Part shown: positions 28,801 to 36,861 of the stretch, one piece after another
Position numbering within the stretch: the first letter of the stretch is position 1
How the letters are laid out: every line of letters starts with the position of its first letter
Assembly: GCF_001921215.1 (NCBI RefSeq)
Contig: NZ_MSIF01000040.1
Coordinates: 1 to 56,615, forward strand
From: Actinophytocola xinjiangensis
GTDB lineage: Bacteria > Actinomycetota > Actinomycetes > Mycobacteriales > Pseudonocardiaceae
Direction of reading: 5' to 3'
DNA: 56,615 bases
Translations under genes and position numbers: made by a program
The notes under the pieces: model-generated
Told to the model about the DNA's origin: nothing
Database searches by the model: none
The model's input: the letters and a program-made list of their open reading frames with translations, nothing else

Positions 28801-29827
28801 CCGACCGCACCTCGATCGTCGGGCGGCGGGCTCGGCGGCCGGCGAGCAGGCCGCCGCCGAGGAGGTGGCGCACCGCGAGCAGTTCCGCGCGGCACTCGTC
28901 GAGCCTGCGCCCGGCGGCGAAACCCAACGCGCGCACCAGACTCAGCGCCGTCAGCCGGGGAATTCCCACCAGGAACGACACCAGCGAGCAGTTGAGCAGG
29001 AACGTCCGCAGGCCGTACACCCGGTCCAGTGCCGCCACCGACCCGTGTGGACCGGCCCCGGTGTGGCGCAGTCCGGACGGGACCGCGCGCACGTGCCGCA
29101 GCCGCGCGGCGGGCACGCACAGCACCACCTCGCCGGCGTGGTTGGCCCGCCAGCCGAAGTCGATGTCCTCACGCAGCAACGGAATCGCCGGGTCGAAGCC
29201 GCCCAGCCGGTCCCACAGGGCGCGGCGTACCAGCATGCCGGCCGACGGGACGGCGAGGACCTCGGTGCTCTGCCCGTACTGCCGCCCGAGCCGACTCCAG
29301 TCCAATTCGGACGGTCCGAGGCCGGTTTGCCGGTGGCCGGCGGCGTCGGTCGACAGGCCGGCCTCGACCACGAGTCGAGGGTCGTCCCAGTCGAGCGCGA
29401 GTGGACCGAGGACACCGGCCGACGGCGAGGCCTCGGCCGCCCTGAGCAGGGTCGCCAGGCAGTCGGGCTCGGGCGCGCAGTCGTCGTGCAGCACCCAGAT
29501 CCAGCCGCCGGGGTCTCCCCAGCGCTCGACGGCGGCCGACACCGCGTCCCGCACGGCGGTGGCGAACCCGGTTCGCCGGTCGCGGGTGAGCACGCCGTCG
29601 ACCACACGGTTCTCGCCGCTGGCGGCGTCGCCGAGCAGGCGCGCCGTGGCGTCGAGGGATCCGTTGTCGACCGCGAGCACGTGCCGTGGCCTGGGCGTGG
29701 ACGCGCGCAGGGCCGCCAGGGCGTCCGGCAGCCACGCCTCGCCGTCATGGCACACGAGCACCGCGAGTACCGGAGCGGTACGCAGTACCGGCGTCCTACC
29801 CCGGGAGCCGTAGCGTGGCATTCGCAC
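25850..29827 (-). CDS. GT2 glycosyltransferase fused to a large membrane domain
   Basis: A 1325-residue multi-part protein. Residues about 15-260 form a GT2 (GT-A) domain: LVCHDGEAWLPDALAALRAS, VDNGSLD, the metal-binding HDD near 113 and acceptor motif REDIDFGWR near 220. A long Gly/Ser/Pro-rich disordered linker (about 395-640) follows. From about 670 to 1055 there are ten or more membrane segments, then an extracytoplasmic domain and a final membrane helix near the C-terminus. The architecture suggests an envelope polysaccharide glycosyltransferase or exporter; acceptor unknown. No Shine-Dalgarno is seen, so ATG 29821 is an alternative start. It lies between the zincin and whiB2 genes. Confidence 0.8.
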   Translation of the reverse strand: MRMPRYGSRGRTPVLRTAPVLAVLVCHDGEAWLPDALAALRASTPRPRHVLAVDNGSLDATARLLGDAASGENRVVDGVLTRDRRTGFATAVRDAVSAAVERWGDPGGWIWVLHDDCAPEPDCLATLLRAAEASPSAGVLGPLALDWDDPRLVVEAGLSTDAAGHRQTGLGPSELDWSRLGRQYGQSTEVLAVPSAGMLVRRALWDRLGGFDPAIPLLREDIDFGWRANHAGEVVLCVPAARLRHVRAVPSGLRHTGAGPHGSVAALDRVYGLRTFLLNCSLVSFLVGIPRLTALSLVRALGFAAGRRLDECRAELLAVRHLLGGGLLAGRRARRPTIEVRSVRGLFTSRLTRIRNAVHAGIAHLVRRRLQADAALGHLPNPTAGDALWLPADATGPQGLPAGLVGESGSRGWPGSPGGSVGERGAAGTGVAGGRPAGVGEPDSAGLGESGLPSGLAGDSGPWGRVGEFGVPDGVAGSGLSGGLVGEPGSRDVLGGSGSPVGGVGDPDSPDRSAGARSPIDETGPSAESAGEQLGGGGSQSWAGEPGLDDTRARSTGDSPGGSGTPALSAGLADEPGSRGPGRLAAGAERPVAGPEALPDGVGGRRPRRPAGLRRPATAVAVSLTLPDLPRGLRPSPTRRPSPVPRDGSRPARPDLVVVRVDRARLARQVLLAPPVLLVVTLLAVGIAVNAGRLGWPVAGGRLLPVPDLGELWSTYLATWHPVAGGTAAPAPAALAVVGVFGALLAPFGGGPAEVVSWLLFGSVPLAGLAAYVATRRMPVARWGRALAAAGYALLPPGITAVAQGRLDVVVAHVLLPVVTAGIVALLGRARTDSSRWLSIAAASAFGLAVLGAFAPLVHLLLVAFALAGFVVVPGLRGDGRRRVVALFVVVLLPVALLAPWPAVLIQHPGVVPHGTGAFLPGEPVTVMDLVALWPGGGGALWWVGALVVVAALAGLALRPRRAALPGLGLALLGVLAVVVVLRFPAVPLTGGPASTGWPGAGLLVVGWGLLLALLGTCQAGAPERDTARGVAALVRGPARDTVRRVAALAGVVGIVVMAVGAFTGRGGGPGGGLGGGLGGGLELAHTLERELTETGRSVLVLPHGHEPARMTAGRLPAFGDDDLPPVGDGAQLARIASGFGTADGVRHAVAEAAAAGVLFVVPGSERAGDLIEDAAGDLVAGAPATGDGRPVLRLQLAAGQVTLLSPEQARRAVTGSTPPAELGAPGIVAVEAAPPGVAVRVSDGPAGRLLVIAAEDEPGWVATVDGRAVPVVRAWGHLVAVPLGTTAADVRVEQSTGLRGVLLLVQAATVLFVVLTAIPSRRPQ
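26583..26630. repeat. Four 12-bp tandem repeats inside the GT2/membrane gene
   Basis: Units AGCCCACCGCCC (twice), AGCCCGCCGCCC and GGCCCGCCGCCA follow each other without gap. On the coding strand they encode a GGGL/GGGP stretch just after the last core membrane segment. In-frame unit length means copy number could change without breaking the gene. Confidence 0.75.
28080..28630. repeat. Degenerate Gly-rich coding repeats in the GT2 linker
   Basis: The minus-strand reading gives repeated variants of GLVGESGSRG (also GLVGEPGSRD and GLADEPGSRG) mixed with GVGEPDS, GLGESGL and GRVGEFG units. The pattern is too degenerate for an exact period but is clearly repetitive at protein and DNA level and corresponds to a disordered linker. 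Confidence 0.6.
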
Positions 29828-29869
29828 AAGATGCCATGAACCGGCCCTGGGGCATCAGGAAAGTCGCGT

Positions 29870-30187
29870 TCAGATCACGCGCTTCTTCAACTTGCGCCGC
29901 TCGCGCTCCGACAGCCCTCCCCAGATGCCGAACCGCTCGTCATGAGCCAACGCGTACTCCAGGCACTCCCCGCGCACCTCGCACCCCTGACAGATGCGCT
30001 TGGCCTCCCTGGTCGAGCCGCCCTTCTCCGGGAAGAACGCCTCGGGATCGGTCTGCGCGCACAGTGCGCGCTCCTGCCACTCCTGCTCCTCCGACTCATC
30101 GAAAAGCTCGGCCAGAACACCCAGCTCCTCGTGCGGGTGCTCCCCCCACTCCACGACGCGACTCCCATCGCTGATTTCCAGTGTCAT
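29870..30187 (-). CDS. whiB2: WhiB2/WhmD-type iron-sulfur regulator
   Basis: A 105-residue WhiB-family transcription regulator needed for septation in relatives. The four cluster ligands are one Cys in ALCAQTDPEAFFP and three in ICQGCEVRGECLEY (C-x2-C-x5-C), followed by the beta-turn GIWGG and the basic tail SERERRKLKKR. The ATG at 30187 is preceded by GGAGG at 10 bases; the open frame upstream (to 30298) covers the leader and promoter and is not coding. Its position next to fbiA/fbiB matches Rv3260c. The promoter is unusually strong (see 30270-30298). Confidence 0.95.
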   Translation of the reverse strand: MTLEISDGSRVVEWGEHPHEELGVLAELFDESEEQEWQERALCAQTDPEAFFPEKGGSTREAKRICQGCEVRGECLEYALAHDERFGIWGGLSERERRKLKKRVI

Positions 30188-30269
30188 TGCCCGTCCGCCT
30201 CCTCGCCTTTCGCGCTCCCCGTGTTGGCGGACACCACTCGCCCTCTCACCGACGAATGACATCGATGTG

Positions 30270-30298
30270 ATTACACCCGTGTAGTGGCGGCGCGTCAA
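30270..30298 (-). promoter_or_regulatory. Strong sigma-70-type promoter of whiB2 with overlapping palindrome
   Basis: On the minus strand TTGACG (30293-30298) is separated by exactly 17 bases from TGTAAT (30270-30275), a near-consensus housekeeping promoter. The spacer contains TACAC-GG-GTGTA (30272-30283), an inverted repeat overlapping the -10 box that could be a repressor or WhiB-family operator. Transcription would start near 30262, giving a leader of about 75 bases. Confidence 0.7.
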
Positions 30299-30423
30299 GC
30301 GAAGTACCCGGGAGGGTGATGCCCTAAGGGGCGAATGGAAAACGGTCCACCCGAAGGGCCGGCACCCGGTGAAATCGGGGTCCGAGCAGGGGGCCCGCCG
30401 GCCGTCCCTGGCACACTCGGGGT

Positions 30424-31200
30424 GTGCAGCGATCAGCGGTCCGGCCCTCGCCGGTGTTCCTCGCCATCCTCGCCCTCGCGATCATCGGCGGGGTGATCGT
30501 CGCGTTCGGCCAGGGCGACGACTACTTCCCCGGCGACCCGGGGTTCGCCGTGCAGGCCGGAACGTTCCTGCTGGTGCTCGCCGGCTGGGGCGTGTCACTG
30601 TGTCTGCACGAGTTCGGTCACGCGATCGTGGCCTACCGGGGCGGCGACCGAGAGGTCTACTTCAAGGGCTACCTGACCCTGGACCCCCGCCGGTACACCG
30701 ATCCGATCTTCAGCCTGGTGTTCCCGCTGGTGCTGCTCGCGATCGGTGGCATCCCGCTGCCCGGCGGCGCGGTGTGGATCAACCACCACGCGTTGCGCTC
30801 CAGGGGAATCGACTCGATGGTCTCGCTCGCCGGGCCGCTGTCGAACCTCGCCATGGGCATCCTGTTGATCATTTCGATCGACGTCTTCGAGCCGTCGATG
30901 GCCCTCGGCGGGGCGCTGTCGTTCCTGGCGCTGTTCCAGATCATGGCGTTCGTCCTGAACATCCTGCCGATCCCCGGCCTCGACGGCTGGGGCGCGATCG
31001 AGCCGTACCTGTCCCACGACGCGCAGCGCTTCGGCGCCAAGGCGCGGCCGTGGGCGCCGCTGGTCCTGTTCGCGGTGCTGATCGGCATCCCGGCCGCCGG
31101 CACGGCGTTCTGGAGCGTCGCCGACTCGACCTTCGGCCTGTTCGGCGGGGACGAGTACCTGGGCGCGGTCGGCAACATCGCCTTCTTCTTCTGGCGCTGA
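30424..31200 (+). CDS. Site-2 protease family (M50) membrane metallopeptidase
   Basis: A 258-residue polytopic membrane protein. The zinc motif HEFGH lies in the second hydrophobic segment (VSLCLHEFGHAIVAY, about residue 62), and the third ligand motif NILPIPGLDGWG (Asp) near 182. About six membrane segments and no PDZ domain, as in the short M50 group. Such enzymes cut membrane proteins within the bilayer; the substrate is unknown. A GTG start is used. It is divergent from whiB2 and 22 bp upstream of fbiA, so co-transcription with F420 genes is likely. Confidence 0.88.
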   Translation: MQRSAVRPSPVFLAILALAIIGGVIVAFGQGDDYFPGDPGFAVQAGTFLLVLAGWGVSLCLHEFGHAIVAYRGGDREVYFKGYLTLDPRRYTDPIFSLVFPLVLLAIGGIPLPGGAVWINHHALRSRGIDSMVSLAGPLSNLAMGILLIISIDVFEPSMALGGALSFLALFQIMAFVLNILPIPGLDGWGAIEPYLSHDAQRFGAKARPWAPLVLFAVLIGIPAAGTAFWSVADSTFGLFGGDEYLGAVGNIAFFFWR

Positions 31201-31222
31201 GCGCCCGTGCGAGGATCGCGGC

Positions 31223-32191
31223 GTGAAGGTTGTCGTCGTGGTCGGTGGGGTCGGTGGGGCACGTTTCCTGCAGGGGGTGAAACGCGCACTCGGGCTACCC
31301 GGCCCGGAACACGAGGTCACCGCGATCGTGAACACCGGTGACGACGTCTGGCTGCACGGGCTGCGCATCTGTCCGGACCTGGACACCTGTATGTACACCC
31401 TGGGCGAGGGCATCGACACCGAGCGCGGGTGGGGCCGTACCGAGGAGACCTGGACGGTCAAGGACGAGTTGGCCGCCTACGGCGCCGGCTCGGAGTGGTT
31501 CGGTCTCGGTGACAAGGACATCGCCACCCACCTGATCCGCACCCGGATGCTGCGCGCCGGCTATCCGCTCTCGGCGGTGACCGAGGCGCTGTGCGCGCGC
31601 TGGCAGCCGGGGGTCACGCTGCTGCCGATGTCCGACGACCGGGTCGAGACGCACGTCGTGGTGGACGACCCGGACACCGGCGAGCGGCGGGCGATCCACT
31701 TCCAGGAGTGGTGGATCCGCCACCACGCGGCGCTGCCGGCGCACTCGATCGTGCCGGTCGGCGCGGAGGAGGCGACGCCGGCGCCGGGCGTGCTGGACGC
31801 GGTCGCCGAAGCCGACGTGGTGTTGCTCGCGCCGTCGAACCCGGTGGTCAGCGTGGGCACGGTGCTCACCGTGCCCGGGGTGCGCGACGCGCTGGCCAAG
31901 ACCGAGGCGAAGGTCGTCGGGGTCTCGCCGATCATCGACGACCGGCCGGTGCGCGGGATGGCCGACGCGTGCCTGAGCGCGATCGGGGTGGCGACCACCG
32001 CCGAGGCGGTCGGCCGCCACTACGGCTCCCGCCGGGAGGACGGCCTGCTGGACGGCTGGCTGGTGCAGACCGGTGACCCGGCGACCGTGCCGGGCGTGGA
32101 GGTTCGGGCGGTGCCGTTGTTGATGTCCGATGTGGACGCCACGGCCGGCATGGTGCTGGCGGCGTTCGACCTGGCGGGGGTGACCAAGTGA
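31223..32191 (+). CDS. fbiA: 2-phospho-L-lactate transferase (F420 biosynthesis)
   Basis: Transfers the phosphoenolpyruvate- or lactate-derived moiety from the guanylylated precursor to the deazaflavin Fo to form the F420 side-chain core. The 322-residue protein has the CofD/FbiA signatures: [12 protein letters not shown] at the N-terminus, [36 protein letters not shown] and [10 protein letters not shown] near 200. The GTG start has GAGGA upstream. The stop overlaps the fbiB start (GTGA). Confidence 0.95.
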   Translation: MKVVVVVGGVGGARFLQGVKRALGLPGPEHEVTAIVNTGDDVWLHGLRICPDLDTCMYTLGEGIDTERGWGRTEETWTVKDELAAYGAGSEWFGLGDKDIATHLIRTRMLRAGYPLSAVTEALCARWQPGVTLLPMSDDRVETHVVVDDPDTGERRAIHFQEWWIRHHAALPAHSIVPVGAEEATPAPGVLDAVAEADVVLLAPSNPVVSVGTVLTVPGVRDALAKTEAKVVGVSPIIDDRPVRGMADACLSAIGVATTAEAVGRHYGSRREDGLLDGWLVQTGDPATVPGVEVRAVPLLMSDVDATAGMVLAAFDLAGVTK

Positions 32192-33555
32192 GCGATGACG
32201 TGGACCTCGGGGCCGACCACGCGGTGGGCGGCCGGATCGAGATCCGGCCGGTCGACGGCCTGCCGGAGTTCCGGCCGGGCGACGACCTGACCGGCGCGAT
32301 CGCCGCGGCGGCGCCGTGGCTGCGCTCGGGTGACGTCGTGGTGGTCACCAGCAAGGTCGTGTCCAAAGTGGAGGGTCAGCTGGTCAGGGTGCCGGCCGAC
32401 CCCGAGGAACGCGACCGGATCCGCCGGCGACTGGTGTTCGACGAGTCGGTGCGCATCCTCGCCCGGCGCGAACGCACCCTGATCACCGAGAACCGGCTGG
32501 GCATCGTGCAGGCCGCGTCCGGGGTCGACTCGTCCAATGTGGCCGGTGACGAGCTGGCGCTGCTGCCCGGCGACCCGGACGCCTCGGCGACCGCCCTGCG
32601 CCACGGGCTGCGCGAACGCCTGGGCGTCGAGGTCGCGGTGGTCATCACCGACACCATGGGCCGCGCCTGGCGGGTCGGGCAGACCGACGTGGCGATCGGC
32701 GCGTCCGGGCTGCGGGTGCTGCACGGCTACCACGGCAAGGTCGACCGCCAGGGCAACGAACTGGCCGTCACCTCGATCGCCGTCGCCGACGAACTGGCCG
32801 GCGCGGCCGACCTGGTGAAGGGCAAACTCGGCTCACTGCCGGTGGCGGTCGTCCGCGGGTTCGCCGCCGTGCCCGACACCGAGGCCACCGCCCGTGACCT
32901 GGTCCGCGCGGTGGACGAGGACCTGTTCCGGCTGGGCACCGAGGAGGCGCTCGCCGAGGGCCGCCGCGAGGCCGTGCTGCTGCGCCGCTCGGTGCGGTTC
33001 TTCGACGACACCCCGGTCGACGAGCAGGCGCTGCGCCGGGCGGTGGCCGCCGCGCTGACCGCGCCCGCCCCGCACCACACCCGGCCGGTGCGCTTCGTCC
33101 ACCTGGCCGACCGGGGCCTGCGCAAGCGGCTGCTCGACGAGATGCGGGCCCAGTGGCGCGCCGACCTGGCCGCCGACGGCTTCACCCCCGACCGCATCGA
33201 CCGCCGCGTCCGCCGGGGCGACCTGCTCTACGGCGCCACCGAGATCGTCGTGCCGTTCATGGTCCTCGACGGCGCCCACGACTACCCCGACGCCCGACGT
33301 GGCGCCGCCGAACGCACCATGTTCACCGTCGCCTCCGGCGGGGCCGTGCAGGGTCTGCTGGTGGCGCTGGCCGCCGAGGGCATCGGCTCGTGCTGGGTGT
33401 CCTCGACGATGTTCTGCGCCGACCTGGTCCGCGAGGTCCTGGACCTGCCGGCCGACTGGGAGCCGCTGGGCGCGGTCGCCGTCGGTCACCCGCTGGAGGG
33501 CCCGCTCACCCCGCGCCAGGTCACCGAACCCGACGAACGGTTCGTCCGCCGGTGA
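32188..33555 (+). CDS. fbiB: Bifunctional F420-0:L-glutamate ligase/reductase
   Basis: Adds the poly-gamma-glutamate tail of F420, and the C-terminal domain reduces dehydro-F420-0 with FMNH2. The 455-residue protein joins a CofE domain (about 1-245; [54 protein letters not shown]) to a nitroreductase-like domain (about 255-455; [26 protein letters not shown]). Overlaps fbiA by 4 bp and the NUDIX gene by 4 bp. Confidence 0.95.
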   Translation: MSDDVDLGADHAVGGRIEIRPVDGLPEFRPGDDLTGAIAAAAPWLRSGDVVVVTSKVVSKVEGQLVRVPADPEERDRIRRRLVFDESVRILARRERTLITENRLGIVQAASGVDSSNVAGDELALLPGDPDASATALRHGLRERLGVEVAVVITDTMGRAWRVGQTDVAIGASGLRVLHGYHGKVDRQGNELAVTSIAVADELAGAADLVKGKLGSLPVAVVRGFAAVPDTEATARDLVRAVDEDLFRLGTEEALAEGRREAVLLRRSVRFFDDTPVDEQALRRAVAAALTAPAPHHTRPVRFVHLADRGLRKRLLDEMRAQWRADLAADGFTPDRIDRRVRRGDLLYGATEIVVPFMVLDGAHDYPDARRGAAERTMFTVASGGAVQGLLVALAAEGIGSCWVSSTMFCADLVREVLDLPADWEPLGAVAVGHPLEGPLTPRQVTEPDERFVRR

Positions 33556-34088
33556 GCGCGCCCGTGCGCGCCGACGCGCTGGCCACGCTCACGGCCTGGC
33601 GGCCGGCCGACCCGGGACAACGGGCGCTGCGCGAGGCGTTCCTCGGGTTCCTCGCCGCCCGCCCCGACTCCTGCGCCCGGTCCTGCGAGCCAGGTCATCT
33701 CACCGCGTCCGCGCTGGTCCTGGACGCCACCGGGGACCAGGTCCTGCTGACCCTGCACCCCCGGGTCGGCGCCTGGCTCCAGCTGGGCGGCCACTGCGAG
33801 AGCACCGACGCGACCCTGGCCGGCGCCGCGCTGCGCGAGGCGACCGAGGAGTCCGGCATCGAGGGCCTGACCATCGACCCGGTCCCGCTGCACGTCGACG
33901 TGCACCCGATCACCTGCTCGCTGGGCGTGCCGACCCGACACTTCGACGTCCGGTTCCTGGTGCGCGCCCCGGCCGGCGCCCGCGAGACCCGCAGCGAGGA
34001 GTCCCTCGACCTGCGCTGGTGGCCGCTGGACGCCCCGCCCGACCACGAGCTCGACGACCTGCTGGCGGCCGCTCAGATCGCCCGGTAG
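33552..34088 (+). CDS. NUDIX hydrolase
   Basis: A 178-residue NUDIX protein. The box reads [25 protein letters not shown]: the REATEESG core is intact, but there is one extra residue between GG and RE and Asp stands near the usual first Glu. The substrate is unknown. The GTG start overlaps the fbiB stop (GTGA), placing it third in the F420 operon, where it could clean up nucleotide by-products (inference). The 3' end overlaps the opposing glycosylase gene by 16 bp. Confidence 0.88.
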   Translation: MSAPVRADALATLTAWRPADPGQRALREAFLGFLAARPDSCARSCEPGHLTASALVLDATGDQVLLTLHPRVGAWLQLGGHCESTDATLAGAALREATEESGIEGLTIDPVPLHVDVHPITCSLGVPTRHFDVRFLVRAPAGARETRSEESLDLRWWPLDAPPDHELDDLLAAAQIAR

Positions 34089-34987
34089 TCGCGGGGGGAG
34101 AACCGGGGGCCGAAACGCGGGCGGGAGATGCCGGCGCCTTCGAGGTAGCGGATCACCCGGTGGCGGTGCGGCGCGTAGGGCCTGAGGACCTCGAGCATCC
34201 CGGCGTCGTCCAGGGCGCGGCCCAGCAGGGCGTGGCCGACGATCGAGGGGATGTGGAAGTCGCCGACGCTGACCGCGTCGGCGTCGCCCCAGGCGCGTTG
34301 GGCCACCTCGGCGGCGGTCCAGAACCCGATCCCGGGGACGGTCCGCAGCAGGTCACGGCCGGGCCGGCCACGCAGGGTGGCGGCGGCCTCCAGACGGTGG
34401 GCGACCCGGGCGGCGGCCAGGATCGCCCGGCGGCGGGCCAGGTCGACCCCGGCGCGGTGCCACTCCCAGTCCGGGATGTCCAGCACGGCCCTCGGTGTCG
34501 GCGGGACCCGCATGCCCTCGGGCGCGGGGCCCGGCGCCGGTTCGCCGAAGCGGCGGCACAGCTCCCGCCACGAGCGGCGGGCCTCGTAGCCGGTGACCTT
34601 CTGTTCCAGGACCGACGGCACGAGCAGATCCCACACCCGCCCGGTGGAGCACAGCCGCAGCGTCGGCCGGCGGCGACGCAGGTCGGCGATCAGCGGGTGG
34701 TGGGCGGTGAACCCGGAGTCGTCGTCCTCGCTGCCGACCAGGGCCGGCAGGCCGTCGAGCAGCGCGTCGGCGCCCGGCCCCCACGCCCGGCCGACGACCT
34801 CGGTGCCGGCGCGGTGCACGGCCAGGGTCCCCGGCCCGGCGGCGGTGTTGGCCGCGAGCCAGGTCACGCCGTGGTCGTCGCGGCGGAAGGCCGGGTCGGC
34901 GTGGCCCCGGCGCAGCGGGCCGAGCACGGCGGCGAGGTCGAGGGCGTGTCCCGGCGTGTGGTCGCGCCGTGCCGCTGATGCCCTCAT
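34073..34987 (-). CDS. AlkA-like DNA-3-methyladenine glycosylase
   Basis: A 304-residue helix-hairpin-helix DNA glycosylase that would remove alkylated bases. The central region LEQKVTGYEARRSWRELC is the conserved HhH-GPD entry helix; the hairpin reads LRTVPGIGFWTAAEVAQRAWG, and the catalytic Asp is in SVGDFHIPS near residue 240. The ATG at 34987 gives the start MRASAARRD; the frame continues upstream into manC but would overlap it. Convergent with the NUDIX gene and divergent from manC. Confidence 0.85.
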   Translation of the reverse strand: MRASAARRDHTPGHALDLAAVLGPLRRGHADPAFRRDDHGVTWLAANTAAGPGTLAVHRAGTEVVGRAWGPGADALLDGLPALVGSEDDDSGFTAHHPLIADLRRRRPTLRLCSTGRVWDLLVPSVLEQKVTGYEARRSWRELCRRFGEPAPGPAPEGMRVPPTPRAVLDIPDWEWHRAGVDLARRRAILAAARVAHRLEAAATLRGRPGRDLLRTVPGIGFWTAAEVAQRAWGDADAVSVGDFHIPSIVGHALLGRALDDAGMLEVLRPYAPHRHRVIRYLEGAGISRPRFGPRFSPRDYRAI

Positions 34988-35008
34988 GGGGCCCGACGCT
35001 ACCCCGGA

Positions 35009-35014
35009 TATCGT
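35009..35014 (+). promoter_or_regulatory. Probable -10 box of manC
   Basis: TATCGT ends 7 bases before the ATG at 35022 and no Shine-Dalgarno sequence separates them, so the manC transcript is probably leaderless. Confidence 0.5.
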
Positions 35015-35021
35015 CAGCCCA

Positions 35022-36128
35022 ATGAGCCCGACCGACTTGCACATGGTGGTGCCCGCCGGCGGCAGCGGCACCCGGCTGTGGCCACTGTCCCGCGCGGCGA
35101 ACCCCAAGTTCCTGCACGCGCTGACCGGCACCGACCGGTCGCTGCTGCAGGCGACGTTCGACCGGCTGGTGCCGCTGTGCTCGGCGCAGCGGCTGCTGCT
35201 GGTGACCGGGACAGCGCACGCGACGTCGGTGGCCAGGCAGCTGCCGGAGCTTCCCGAACGCAACATTCTCGTCGAGCCGTTCGCGCGGGACTCGTGCGCG
35301 GCGATCGCACTGGCGGCGGCGGTGATCCAGCGGCGCAGCCCCGGCGCGGTGATGGCCTCGTTCGCCGCCGACCACCTGATCACCGACGTGCCGGCCTTCC
35401 ACGAGGTCGTCGGGCACGCCGTCGACGGCGCCGCCGACGGGCGGCTGATGACCATCGGCATCACGCCGACCCGCCCGGAGACCGGCTACGGCTACCTGCG
35501 GTGCAGCGAGCCGGCGCGCCCCGGCGTGCGCCAGACGGTGCTGGAGTTCCGCGAGAAGCCGACCGCCGAGGTGGCCGCCGAGTACGTGGCGTCGGGCAGT
35601 TATCTGTGGAACGCCAGCATGTTCCTGTGGCGCACCGACGTGTTCCTCGCCGAGTTGGCCGCCCGCCGCCCGGACGTCCACGAGCCGGTCACGGCCATCG
35701 CCGCCGCCTGGGACTCCGACCGGCGGGAGACCGTGCTGGCCGACCTGTGGCCGACCGTCCCGAAGGTCGCCGTCGAGTACGCGGTCATGGAACCGGCCGC
35801 CGCGCAGGGCAAGGTGGCCACCGTCCCCGGCGACTTCGGCTGGCACGACATCGGCGACTTCGAGACCCTCGGCGCCCTGCTCGGCCGCGACGTCGACGGC
35901 GCCCGCGTGGTCGACGTCTCCCCGGACCAGGCCCCGGTCCTGGTCGTCGACGGGGACGGCGTGATCGCCGTCCCGTGCGCACCGAGGGTGATCGCGACCC
36001 TGGGCGTGCGAGACCTGATCGTGGTAGACACGGCGGACGCGGTACTGGTGTGCCGACGCGACCGCGCGCAGGACATCAAGAAGCTGACCGAGCTGTTGCG
36101 TGATCGCGGGTACGCGGCGCACGTGTGA
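35022..36128 (+). CDS. manC: Mannose-1-phosphate guanylyltransferase
   Basis: Forms GDP-mannose from mannose-1-phosphate and GTP, the donor for mannosylation. The 368-residue enzyme starts with the nucleotide-binding loop VVPAGGSGTRLWPLSR and has the sugar-binding FREKPTAE motif near 173 and GWHDIGDF near 280. It lacks the isomerase domain of bifunctional enzymes, agreeing with the separate manA gene. It corresponds to M. tuberculosis Rv3264c (often called manB there). Start at ATG 35022. Confidence 0.93.
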   Translation: MSPTDLHMVVPAGGSGTRLWPLSRAANPKFLHALTGTDRSLLQATFDRLVPLCSAQRLLLVTGTAHATSVARQLPELPERNILVEPFARDSCAAIALAAAVIQRRSPGAVMASFAADHLITDVPAFHEVVGHAVDGAADGRLMTIGITPTRPETGYGYLRCSEPARPGVRQTVLEFREKPTAEVAAEYVASGSYLWNASMFLWRTDVFLAELAARRPDVHEPVTAIAAAWDSDRRETVLADLWPTVPKVAVEYAVMEPAAAQGKVATVPGDFGWHDIGDFETLGALLGRDVDGARVVDVSPDQAPVLVVDGDGVIAVPCAPRVIATLGVRDLIVVDTADAVLVCRRDRAQDIKKLTELLRDRGYAAHV

Positions 36129-36218
36129 GTGATCTATTTCCGGTGTTCGCTGACGCGGGGCGAAGAAAGGAATACGCTGGGGTGCAAACATCCACCTGGC
36201 GCAGGGAGTGGGCGACGC

Positions 36219-36842
36219 ATGGACCCCCGTGAACGGGCTGACGCCACGCTGGCGCGGGCTCGGGCGCGAGGCGCCTTCGTGGTGACACCAGAGAGCGCGA
36301 TCTCACCCATGGACGCCGCGAGCACGCTGCAGATCCCGCGCACCGTCGTCGCCGCCAACGATGAGCGACAGAGCGACCCGGACGCCACGATGGTGGTACC
36401 CGGATCGGTGGCCCGGGGCCGGGGCGAGGGCGCGCCGGAGGACAACATCCCGGCCATCGCCCAGGAGGCGCTGACCGACGTGGTGAGCGCGCCGCCGGGG
36501 ATCCGCTCCCGGCAGCGCCGGCTGGAGGACACCCGCCAGGCGATCCACCGTCAGCAGCAGAAGCCGTCGCCCACGCCGAAACCGGTGCCGACACCGTCGC
36601 CGAAGCCGGTGCAGGTGCCCCAGCAGCCGACTCAGCCGCCCGCCCAGCAGCCCACTCAGCAGCCCACGATGCCGTTGACCCAGGTGACCCAGCCGGTCGC
36701 CCCGCCGTCACCGCAGCCCGCGCCGCCGCAGCCCGTGCCGCCACCCGCGCCGCCGGCGCCGGAGGAACTGGACGGCCTGATCCCCACGACCAAGGAACCG
36801 CCGACCACCCGGTCCACCCTGTCCCAGCGTCTCGACGGATAA
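36219..36842 (+). CDS. Unknown protein with Pro/Gln-rich tail
   Basis: A 207-residue protein I cannot assign. The first half is charged and Ala/Arg-rich (DATLARARARGAFVVTPESA) with no membrane segment or signal peptide. From about residue 110 it becomes a low-complexity Pro/Gln/Val stretch with PKPVPTPSPKPVQVP and QQPT repeats, ending in TTKEPPTTRSTLSQRLDG. The ATG at 36219 has AGGGAG about 12 bases upstream, and a TACGCT box (36173-36178) may be its -10. It follows manC and is convergent with wbbL (19-bp gap). A role in the cell envelope is only suggested by location. Confidence 0.6.
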   Translation: MDPRERADATLARARARGAFVVTPESAISPMDAASTLQIPRTVVAANDERQSDPDATMVVPGSVARGRGEGAPEDNIPAIAQEALTDVVSAPPGIRSRQRRLEDTRQAIHRQQQKPSPTPKPVPTPSPKPVQVPQQPTQPPAQQPTQQPTMPLTQVTQPVAPPSPQPAPPQPVPPPAPPAPEELDGLIPTTKEPPTTRSTLSQRLDG

Positions 36843-36861
36843 CGCCCCGACGGGTGAGCGC

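Noticed and set aside
30188-30298. N-terminal extension of whiB2
   Set aside because: The frame is open but covers the promoter and leader, lacks a Shine-Dalgarno sequence at its start, and WhiB2-type proteins begin near the ATG at 30187.
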